A stretch of DNA of 64,000 bases, taken from the NCBI GenBank assembly GCA_033964015.1, contig CM066923.1, positions 23,069,086 through 23,133,085 on the forward strand, in the 5' to 3' direction. Positions 42,701 through 54,700 of the stretch are shown one piece after another. A program made the translations under genes and the position numbers. Positions within the stretch are counted from its first letter, which is position 1; the number at the start of each line of letters is the position of its first letter. This DNA is from Scolanthus callimorphus. Lineage: Eukaryota > Cnidaria > Anthozoa > Actiniaria > Edwardsiidae. Under the pieces are notes generated by a model. The model searched no databases. It was given only the letters and a program-made list of their open reading frames with translations, and was not told the origin of the DNA.

Positions 42701-45700
42701 TAAATGCAAAGTAAATACACTTAGCCAATCAGGAGCGAGACAAAATAAAAAACTGACCAATCGGGGGACGAAGTAAATACGCTTAACCAATCAGGAACAA
42801 AACAAATTTAATAACTGACCAATCAGGACAGGAAACGAAGTAAATACACTAAGCCAATCAGAAACGAAACCCATTCAAACCCATTCAAACCCATTCAATA
42901 TCAAGAACGTACCAATCAGGGGACGAAGTAAATACACTTGGCCAATCAGAAACGAAACAAATTCAACAACTGACCAATCAGGAGACGAAGTAAATACACT
43001 TAGCCAATCAGAAACGAAACAAATTCAACAACAGACCAATCAGGGGACGAAGTGAATACACTTAGCCAATCAGAAACGAAACTGAGACAACAGCTGACCA
43101 ATCAGGGGACGAAGTAAATACACTTAGCCAATCAGAACGAAACCCATTCAACAACTGACCACTCAGGGACGAAGTAAATACACTTAGCCAATTAGAAACG
43201 AAACCCATTCAACAACTAACCAATCAGGGGACGAAGTAAATACACTTAGCCAATCAGAAACGAAACCCATTCAACAACTAACCAATCAGGGGAAGAAGTA
43301 AATACACTTAGCCAATCAGAAACGAAACAAATTCAACAACTGACCAATCAGGAGGCGAAGTAAATACACTTAGCCAATCAGAAACGAAACCCATTCAACA
43401 ACTGACCAATCAAGGGACGAAGTAAATACACTTAGCCAATCAGAAACGAAACCCATTCAACAACTGACCAATCAGGTGACGAAGTAAGTACGACTTGCAT
43501 TTCCTCGTGACACAAGAAAACGAGAGACACTTTGTGCTGAATTTCTCTTCGTATTCTGATTGGCTGACTAAACAAAGATCCAAGACCTCAACCAATAGGA
43601 GCGCGTAAAAAAAACTCGAATCAGATTTACTTTCGACAGCCATCAGAAATCCGCTCCAATACAAATGTTACTCTACAGAGCGTATCAGGTGCCTGTCAAA
43701 AGTAAATCAGACTTGCGTTTCTATTGGTTGAGGACTTGGATATTTGTTTAGTTAGCCAATAAGAATGCAAAGAGAAACCATAAGCACACTGACCCTGGGT
43801 GTTTTTTTTATTCACGACTAAACGCAGTTCGTCCACTGATTGATGAGTTACATTGAATACTCGGTGAGACGCAACGCTGTATTCCTTTCGTTTCTGTTTG
43901 AATATTTAAGCATTAGAGCACAACTTTCTATGACTTTATCGGCGCAATAGAGCACGCGTGATGTTGGGAGAAATACGAGAACGTTGTAAAATCACGAGCC
44001 ACAAGTGCTCTCACGAGCCACAAGTGCTCTCACGAGCCACAAGTGCTCTATTCGCCGATAAAGTCATAGAACGTTGTGCTCTAATGTTTTTATGATATAG
44101 CGGGAGAGAACCATTACTTTATCGGTGAAATAGAGCATAGATTTGGACCCATCAGAGCGCTCGTTATATCGTAGCTATATTATAAAAAGTTATATACTTT
44201 TCGTTTAGTTTTCGACATTCATCCTGGAATATGCTTTATTACAAGTCCTTTTTTATCAAACGCATTGGCCAGATACAAACCAAATGTTCGTTATCGAAAG
44301 GTTAAAGCGAAAACGGGATGAGCAGTGTTTTGGGATGTAGAGGTTCATTGAAGAAAGAATAGACCGATCCTGTCTTCGCTTGGTTAATGATCACACAATG
44401 GGTAGTTTTTCCTGCGGAATTCATAATGTCCGAGCAATAAACACGGAACTTGGTATTTTTAGTGAACTGCTGAACTTTTCCTGATGAAATTATAAAGCCC
44501 ATATTTTATGAGTCAACTTCTACACTTTCCTTTTTCGGCGTCTTTTCCGTGCTCTGTGTCTGTTACAGCAACTAGTGGTGTAACTAATCTACATAGCCAC
44601 TTTCGAGAAAAATAACTAACAAGCTACGAATACAACAAAAAACTAGAATGTACTAGAAGCGAAGTACGCCAGCTTAACATATTAAAAGTAGTTTACATCA
44701 TTCACATCCGTGTTGTATCAGATCTACATCTGTTGTAAGTCTGACACAACAGGGCTGCTCATGTTGTAAACATTACAAAAATGTTGAGATGGCACTCTTT
44801 TCATGTAGAATCCTCTGGGTTTTTTAACTTGTATATTTGGCACAGAAAATGCAGGTTATGTTTCTTGAAAGTGGTTATGCAAATTAGTTACAATCACTTG
44901 AGGTTGTAACGAATAATAGAGCAGATTTCAGATGACCATCGTGAAAGTAAACGCAATTGTGCAATCACTAGCCAATCAGAAACGAGTAATTACAACTTAC
45001 TGCTGAATGGTTTCCAGCCCAGCCAATCAGAAGCCGAACCAATTGGCTAGTAATTCCTCGCTTGTAATTAGTTCGCAATTTGATTGGTTGATAGAAATAA
45101 GCAGCCAATGAGAAAGCAAACCAATTGCAAACACGACAGTCATGTGAAATCCGCTATATATGGGTTATTATATTTTCATCAGGAAAAGTTGAAGAGTTTA
45201 TTTAAAAAATCCTGTTCGGACATTTTGAAACTGCCAACTGCCACTAGTGGTTGTATCAGGTCTACAACACTCTACGGTTCTGTGATTCTTATTGGGTTTC
45301 TTTTGTGTTGTTCTTGTTAATTATTCATTTTTTACGCGAATGTTTCAGTCTAGCGTTCCTTGAAGATAAGGCTCGTGAGCTGCTGAAAATGAAAGGCGAT
45401 GAATGGAATCCATTACTGGCGTACCGGAACACTCTGCAGGGTCACGAGGAAGGTGCGTTTAACAACTAGTGGTCTATTATAAATGCTGCATTCTGATTGG
45501 TTGTGGTAGTAGTAGGCTATAAGCAATAACCTACATACTCTGCTGGGTCACGGGTAAGGTGTGGTTAACAACTAGTGGTATATTACCAATGCTGTATTCT
45601 GATTGGTGGAGCTACTAGCAGACTATAAGTTATAACCTACTAGTAACGAAAAGTGTCAGGTTTGAAGCCTCAGAAATGGCATATGAAAAACTATGGTCGT

Positions 45701-48700
45701 CAATGTGGTCACCAAAATGGCCGCCACTATGGTCGTCAATATTGTCGTCAATTTGGTCGTCAATATGGTCACCGATATGGTCGCCAATATGGTCACCAAT
45801 ATGGTCGCCAATATGGACGCCAATGGCGATTAGATTTAGGGTTTGGCGAGCGAAAATTTCAACCTAGTCGCGGCTTACTTTACCAGTCTGTAGGGTTTTA
45901 AAAAATGTCCTCAGCTAACAGCATTCATTCGGGGGGACCAGGTTTCTATTATAGCGAACAAACTTTACTATTTGGCGACCAGAATTTTTATTTAGGTTCC
46001 AATGGCACCTCTCGAAAACGTTAATGTCAGGCCTCGAATAATTTATTAATTAGTACGGGCACACTTGTAAATTCCGGGCCAATTTATTTCCGAACGTGAA
46101 ATCAAAATACACTTAGTCAGTGTCCACAAGTAAGCCCAGGTAGAGGTAGAGTGAAGCATATCTAGTCAAGTTTTACTTTTTAAGAAGCTTGTAAATCAAG
46201 AAGCCCGCAATCCCGACTCCAGCTACACCAAGAAGAAGTTTTGAGCGAGATGAAAGAGTCGCGTTCTCCTCAATGATGCCGTCGTTCAGAGCTGGGACTG
46301 GTTCAGGGTGAGGTCTTTAACAGGTCCATCTTGAACAGGAAGCAAAGTTGTAGGATCTGGGAAATGGAACAGAAATATGCAAATTGGAAAATTGTCAACA
46401 GCGCCTTTTAGTATCAAGATCGAGATGTGTCGTTTCTCCTACAACGGAATTCCTTTTCTTGTGAGACATTTTACAGGATTGCTTGGTGTCATTGCGGTAA
46501 GTGTAGAAATAATTCCTTTTTCATCACCTTGCCCTGGGTGCCAATTTGCATTTGAGCCCATTACCATACGCTTCTTACCTGATTTAGAGAGTGTAGGGGC
46601 CAGTCTTGCGAAAACATCACCAACAGTAACCAAGCCGGATGCTTTACTGCTAATGCCTTTTCTTCCGCTGGCACCCAGATGTCTTCTTTCCTTCACTCCC
46701 TGGGATAGATCCCTTGCTGGTCTGGGAATGGCTGGGTATTTGCGTGGTTTGCGGCACATCTTTGCTAGGTTTCGGCGGGTGAAGTACTTGCGAGGAACGA
46801 AGCCTTGGTATTTTGTTTGTTTTCGCGTGGTGCATCTGAAAAGAGGAGATCGAAATGTTTCAGCTTAATATAGGAGGATGACAGTTTTTCTTGCACTTGA
46901 CCTAACTTTGAACCACCACAATTCTGAAATATAGGTGCATCATCTTGAACTGTGTTCTTTGTACAGCAAGTGTTGAAAATTTCAAATCCACAGACAAGTA
47001 CATTTCAGAATTGTGGTCGATCAAAGTTAAGAGGTCAAGTGCAAGAAAAACTGTAGGCAGCCTCCTTAATAAAGCAACTTCATAGTGGACAGGATCTCAG
47101 CCGTCAGACGTTTAATCTATTTTACTCACCGATAAATGAGGAAGAACAAACATACTGACGACAGGAACACCATAATACACAACACCCATCCCGTGTAGTT
47201 GAACCAGAGAAATGTGAGATTGATGTAAGCTTTCGTAAACCAATTGCACACCAGTATACTGAAAGAAGAAAAACACGAGGTGAGCGGGAGGAACTTCCAT
47301 AATGTAAAGGGATCCAAAGAAGTTTTGGATGACAGAGATGAGAAGATGAGTTACATTCAAGAAGAAGATGAGCTACATTCAAGGATCTGTGGGCAGAGAT
47401 GAGTAGCTAGTAGCGAAATGTAGCTCATCGCGAAGATGAGCTACATTCAAGGATCTGTGGGCAGAGATGAGACAGATCCTTGAATGTAGCTCATTTTTCG
47501 CGCCCTAATGCAAACCGCGCTTAAAATGACCGCATACTTACAAGTCACGCGCCTCAACGTGTAGGGAACAATAGGTGTGCCATCCAGATAGAGATTAAGG
47601 CACGAAAGCGCAAAAATTATCACAAATATTATTTTTCTGAAGATTCCCATGGTGAGAATAAATAATTTCGACCTTTGTAACGAGATAGCGACAGAAATCG
47701 CGAAGGTAATTGGTAATTTTCTGTAATGACGTCACCACGCGCGTGCTAAGTTTTCATACCCCGGATGAACGAGTGCGCGCTAAAAGTTGCATCATGACTC
47801 TCTTGCTTCCGGCGAAGTATTGTTTTGAACCCACATTAATTTATACAATCTTTGTTAATTTAGGCGGATTATATTTAACAATTATTCCTCGATCCCGAAT
47901 GGAATAATTGTTTTAGTCAAATCACACGTAGTTCAATTTGTATAGTCAATCTGGTCATTCGCCATCAATAGATGGCGGCAATAGACCACTAGTATGGTTT
48001 GAATAATAATAAAAATTATTTTGGTTTGTTTCACTTACCTGTATCTATATTCTCACGAAATGTATTCACTCATTCTGTTCTTCTTGCCTTTGTCCGGTTC
48101 CGGCTCGGGAGAGCCGAGAATGTTGTAAGAAATCAGTTCTTATTGAGAACAGTAGTCAAATAGTCAAAATATTTTATCCCAAGATGTTTTTTTCCAATCG
48201 TTACTCGACGTTACTCGAATCTTTCACATAGGATTTTAATTTTCGTAATCTAAAAAATGTTTCTGCTTATGTGTTACAGATGAGAACGAGCAGCAAAAGG
48301 CAGAGAAGCCCAAAGGCCGCGGCCGCCCTCGAAAAGCAGCAGCGACTACACCGGTAGCCGAAACGTCGGCCAGTACGGCTGGTACAGGGAAAGGTCGTAA
48401 GCGGCAGGCTCCCACCTCGGCGGAGGAGGACCAAGGAAGCTCAGGAAGTGATTCTGACAACACGCCGCTTGCTAGAGTGCAGAAGAAGAGAATGGAGGAG
48501 AGGAAGAGCAAGAAGAGTTGGACGACAGTGGAGACGAGAGCGGGCTGGAGAGTTCTCCGTTAAGAACATCGCAACAGAAGAAACGCAAGCAACCCGACAC
48601 AGAAAACACAGAGGAGGAAGAGGAGGAGGATTTCGAAAGGTTGTTGTTTGTTGGCTGTTTATTTACACAATTTGCTCTAGGGCCGGGTAATCCTGCCAGG

Positions 48701-51700
48701 CGCGGATCCAGAAACAAATCTGGCCTATTTACGTTCGGCTTTTGCAAATACGAGAGTTTTCTTTAAGTTGAGATGAAAATAATTATAATTTAAAAACATA
48801 CCAAAAAATGTGATCTGTTTCTGTAAACAGGTGTAAATAGGACTGGATCCGCGCCTGTCTGCACTCATTTTGAGGTTCTCTAGCGTCATTGTAGTGGGCT
48901 AGTAAGTTGTGAGCTCTGCAGTCAGGATGGGCAACTTCCGACGTCTCCGTGCATGTGAGATACGGGGCCTGCGGTATAGCGTCCTCATCCGAGAAGACGT
49001 GAAGATCTAACCATTTGCAGATGTTTGAGCAAAGGCAGCACCTTCTCAGTTATTTAGAAAAGGCCCTGAGTGTTGGTCCGACCGAGGTTCGAACCCTGGC
49101 TCGTCCCTAGGCGTCTCTATTTAGCAGAAACAGAGAGAAAAGCTCTTGCGAGTCATTCTGGTAGCGAGCGCGCAATGCATCTTGCAACGGTTCGTTTACG
49201 CAAAGCATCATGGGAGATGCCTTTCGCGCTAGCTCGCTCCCAGTCGCTCTCGCGTCGAAAATCACTAGAACGCGCCTGGGCACGAGGCAGGGTTCGCACC
49301 AAAAACTCCGTCAGACCTTCGCTCTACTAACTGAGATAACCGGGAGGCGGTAGATTGCCGTCGGTAGTGGAGCCTACCTTTTCTTTTCGTGACCGTATTC
49401 TATTTCTCATCCTAGCAGCATGCCCGCATCGTCGCAAAGGTCGTGGATGTCAAGCCAACAGAAGGCTAGCAAAAGACCACGAGTTAGCTACAGCAAAAAA
49501 GACAAATCGGCTTTGTAAGTACACCAAAACCTGCTTCACTCTGTCAGTTTCATTAGTGGGTAATATATCAAACACGAGACAGCGTGTTTCATCAGTATTT
49601 CCAAACACCGAGAAGTGGGTTAATATATCAAACACGAGACAGCGTGTTTCATCAGGATTTCCAAACACTGAGAAGGTGGTTAATATATCAAACACGAGAC
49701 AGCGTGTTTCATCAGGATTACCAAACACAGAGAAGATGGTTAATATATCAAACACGAGACAGAGTGTTTCATCAGGATTACCAAACACCGAGAAGGTGGT
49801 TAATATATCAAACACGAGACAGAGTGTTTCATCAGGATTACCAAACACTGAGAAGTGGGTTAATATATCAAACACGAGACAGCGTGTTTCATCAGGATTA
49901 CCAAACACTGAGAAGTGGGTTAATATATCAAACACGAGACAGCGTGTTTCATCAGGATTACCAAACACCGAGAAGGTGGTTAATATATCAAACACGAGAC
50001 AGAGTGTTTCATCAGGATTACCAAACACTGAGAAGTGGGTTAATATATCAAACACGAGACAGCGTGTTTCATCAGGATTACCAAACACTGAGAAGTGGGT
50101 TAATATATCAAACACGAGACAGAGTGTTTCATCAGGATTACCAAACACTGAGAAGGTGGTTAATATATCAAACACGAGACAGCGTGTTTCATCAGTATTT
50201 CTAAACACTGAGAAGATGGTTAATATATCAAACACGAGACAGCGTGTCTCATCAGGATTACCAAACACCGAGAAGGTGGTTAATATATCAAACACGAGAC
50301 AGCGTGTTTCATCAGGATTACCAAACACTGAGAAGTGGGTTAATATATCAAACACGAGACAGAGTGTTTCATCAGGATTACCAAACACTGAGAAGTGGGT
50401 TAATATATCAAACACGAGACAGCGTGTCTCATCAGGATTACCAAACACCGAGAAGGTGGTTAATATATCAAACACGAGACAGCGTGTTTCATCAGGATTA
50501 CCAAACACTGAGAAGTGGGTTAATATATCAAACACGAGACAGCGTGTTTCATCAGGATTACCAAACACCGAGAAGGTGGTTAATATATCAAACACGAGAC
50601 AGAGTGTTTCATCAGGATTACCAAACACTGAGAAGTGGGTTAATATATCAAACACGAGACAGCGTGTCTCATCAGGATTACCAAACACTGAGAAGTGGGT
50701 TAATATATCAAACACGAGACAGCGTGTTTCATCAGTATTTCTAAACACTGAGAAGGTGGTTAATATATCAAACACGAGACAGCGTGTTTCATCAGGATTA
50801 CCAAACACTGAGAAGTGGGTTAATATATCAAACACGAGACAGCGTGTTTCATCAGTATTTCTAAACACTGAGAAGGTGGTTAATATATCAAACACGAGAC
50901 AGCGTGTTTCATCAGTATTTCTAAACACTGAGAAGTGGTTAATATATCAAACACGAGACAGCGTGTTTCATCAGGATTACCAAACACTGAGAAGGTGGTA
51001 ATATATCAAACACGAGACAGCGTGTTTCATCAGGATTACCAAACACAGAGAAGGTGGTTAATATATCAAACACGAGACAGCGTGTTTCATCAGGATTACC
51101 AAACACTGAGAAGTGGTTAATATATCAAACACGAGACAGCGTGTTTCATCAGTATTTCTAAACACTGAGAAGGTGGTTAATATATCAAACACGAGACAGC
51201 GTGTTTCATCAGTATTTCTAAACACTGAGAAGGTGGTTAATATATCAAACACGAGACAGCGTGTTTCATCAGGATTACCAAACACTGAGAAGGTGGTTAA
51301 TATATCAAACACGAGACAGCGTGTTTCATCAGGATTACCAAACACAGAGAAGGTGGTTAATATATCAAACACGAGACAGAGTTTTCATCAGGATTTCCAA
51401 ACACTGAGAAGGTGGTTAATATATCAAACACGAGACAGTGTGTTTCATCAGTATTTCTAAACACTGAGAAGGTGGTTAATATATCAAACACGAGACAGCG
51501 TGTTTCATCAGTATTTCTAAACACTGAGAAGGTGGTTAATATATCAAACACGAGACAGCGTGTTTCATCAGGATTTCCAAACACCGAGAAGGTGGTTAAT
51601 ATATCAAACACGAGACAGCGTGTTTCATCAGTATTTCTAAACACAGAGAAGGTGGTAATATATCAAACACGAGACAGCGTGTTTCATCAGGATTACCAAA

Positions 51701-54700
51701 CACTGAGAAGGTGGTTAATATATCAAACACGAGACAGCGTGTTTCATCAGTATTTCTAAACACTGAGAAGGTGGTTAATATATCAAACACGAGACAGCGT
51801 GTTTCATCAGGATTACCAAACACCGAGAAGGTGGTTAATATATCAAACACGAGACAGCGTGTTTCATCAGGATTTCCAAACACTGAGAAGGTGGTTAATA
51901 TATCAAACACGAGACAGCGTGTTTCATCAGTATTTCTAAACACTGAGAAGGTGGTTAATATATCAAACACGAGACAGCGTGTTTCATCAGGATTACCAAA
52001 CCCGAGAAGTGGTTAATATATCAAACACGAGACAGCGTGTTTCATCAGGATTTCTAAACACTGAGAAGGTGGTTAATATATCAAACACGAGACAGCGTGT
52101 TTCATCAGTATTTCTAAACACTGAGAAGGTGGTTAATATATCAAACACGAGACAGCGTGTTTCATCAGTATTTCTAAACACTGAGAAGGTGGTTAATATA
52201 TCAACACGAGACAGCGTGTTTCATCAGTATTTCTAAACACTGAGAAGGTGGTTAATATATCAACCACGAGACAGCGTGTTTCATCAGTATTTCTAAACAC
52301 TGAGAAGGTGGTTAATATATCAAACACGAGACAGAGTGTTTCATCAGGATTTCCAAACACTGAGAAGGTGGTTAATATATCAAACACGAGACAGCGTGTT
52401 TCATCAGTATTTCTAAACACCGAGGAGTGGGTGTTAAAAACGAGTCTTTTTTACCGACTTCGAGGTGTTTTCAAATCACTGAAATCACTCTCGATTGTTT
52501 AATATAACTTTTCAAACATATCATTTAAGGTTACTGAGAACCTTCGTGCCCGTCCTCGAAAAAAATCACACTCGTCCTTAGTTTAACCAAAACATGTCAA
52601 CCTATATATCGTTGGAAAGCTTATAGAATGGACTAGCGGGCTATGGCAAAATGAAGTAACTTTTTAATAAATATATATTTTTTTAAAGCTTTTATAAAAA
52701 AATTGGGTGTTACATTTTCAAGAGCTATCGCCGTCGAACTGCTTGACCTTGACTCCCAAGAAACACAGCGTTTTAATCCTTAAAGGTGTTTCTCAAAACC
52801 GTGTCTGCGTTTTTTAAAATTTTGTTTTCTTCAAAAGTTATGATTTAAAAAAATTTTAGAGCGTGAAAATTCTATAAAATTTGACCTTGGAAATTTAAAA
52901 GTTCCATAACTTTTGAACAACGCAAAATTTTAAAAAACGCAGACACGGTTTTGAGAAACACCTTTAAGGATTAAAACAATGTTTTACTTGGGAGTCAAGG
53001 TCAAGCAGTTCGGCAGCGATAGCTCTTGAAAGTGTCACACCCACATTTTTAATAAAACCTTCAAAAAAATTATGTTTATCAAAAAGTTATTTCTTTTTGT
53101 CATAGTCTGCTAGTCCATTTTATAAGCTTTCCACGATATATAGGTTGACATGTTTTGGTTAAACTAAAGAGTTGTATGATTTTTTTTCCGAGTACGTGCG
53201 CGAAGGTTCTCAGTAACCTTAATTTGCAGAAAAAGGAATGAAATCTCAAAAATCTATGTAAATTAAGTCACGTATCCATACTCCCTTTAAGCCTAGTTTC
53301 CATATAGTCTTTTATTATATGGATGCCAGTGTTTTACCGGAAACTAAAACACTCGTATTTTCCATATCTTCACTAGTGAAAATATGAAAAAGTTATGTAC
53401 CGCATGTCCCGGATGTGCACGTTTGCAGTGTTGTTTTCCTGACTTCGTCTTCAGTGAAATCTCGCTCGCTCGGTCACACGAGTTTTAGCCACAAAACTAA
53501 GTTTTGTTCTAGTTCTAAAGAGAAAAACCTCATTTCAACTATGGCAGAGAAAGCTACAACACCACCAAAAGGGAAATTAGTTCTTAACGACACTGGGAAT
53601 CAGAAAGATTGAGGGAGCATTTCAAAAATAAACACTTTCGACTTTACCAAGTGAGTTGTTCAATTTGTAATATTTTGCCGCTATGTCAATTCTAATCCAT
53701 ATAATAAAAAGAACATTACACGGTGGCTTGAAGATATGGATTTCATTTTCTCGTGTCAAAAACAATGTTTTACTCACTCGCTGCGCTCGTTGTTAAAATA
53801 TTGTTCTTGCCACTCGAAAATAAAATCCATATCTACGCGCCACCGTGTAATATCCTCTATATCTGTCGTATCTGTTGTATCAGTCAACCGTGAAACAAAA
53901 GAATAATTCAAATTTCCATTGCTTCGCGGTCGACTGATGCGACAACGACAGATAAGACCATATGGAAACCAGGCCTTAAGCTTATGCTTGGTGTATTATT
54001 AGCCGTATTCACACTAGAGACGGAAAACTCGTCTGAGACGAGTTTTTCGTCCCGATGGAAAACTCGTCTTAGTGTGAAACCGGACGAGACGGATTTTTGA
54101 CGGGAAAGCTTAGTGTGAAACCGGGACGAAACGGATTTTTGACGGGAAATCGTCTGAATTCATATCAGACGGAAAACTCGTCAGACGAAAAACCCGTCAT
54201 GACGAGTCGGCACTTAACAGTTGGCACCCTCGAAAATTCGATCCATCGTTTGTCAGTTTCAGTTCGCTCGTCTGGCCGTTTTGATCGATCGAAATGATCG
54301 CATGACAGGCTTTTCCCAATTTTTGATACAAAATTTTAATGTCACGTGACCATTTCGATCGATCAAAACAGCCAGACGAATTCCCTGCTAGCAGAGGCCT
54401 CTTTTCTCTGCATTTCACTTCTCACGAACCTCAGCCAGTGAAATGCAAGAGAAAAGAGGCCTCGCTAGCAGGGAACCAGACGAACTAATTGAAACTGAAA
54501 AACGATCGATCGAATTTTCGAGGGTGCCGACAGTTTAGTGATTTCGATAGTATGAGTTTGAGAAATCATTTACGTATTTCGAGCAACTAGTGTGACCTTG
54601 AACCAACGAAGGAATCATTGTGATCTTGGGTGGTTGCGTATGAAGTCGACATGATTGTACAACAATTGAGATAAGTGTGTGTGTGTTTTGTCAACAGGAA

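Noticed and set aside
45653..45901. Gly-Arg-Gln-Tyr-rich protein
   Set aside because: It is the 12-bp repeat in frame; no splice sites, and other frames are equally open.
49070..49110. tRNA gene
   Set aside because: Only a B-box-like motif; no matching acceptor stem, anticodon arm or terminator could be found.
49355..51001. 548-residue plus and 492-residue minus open frames
   Set aside because: They result from the 60-bp tandem array. Only 49419-49514 at the left edge is coding, and in a different frame.
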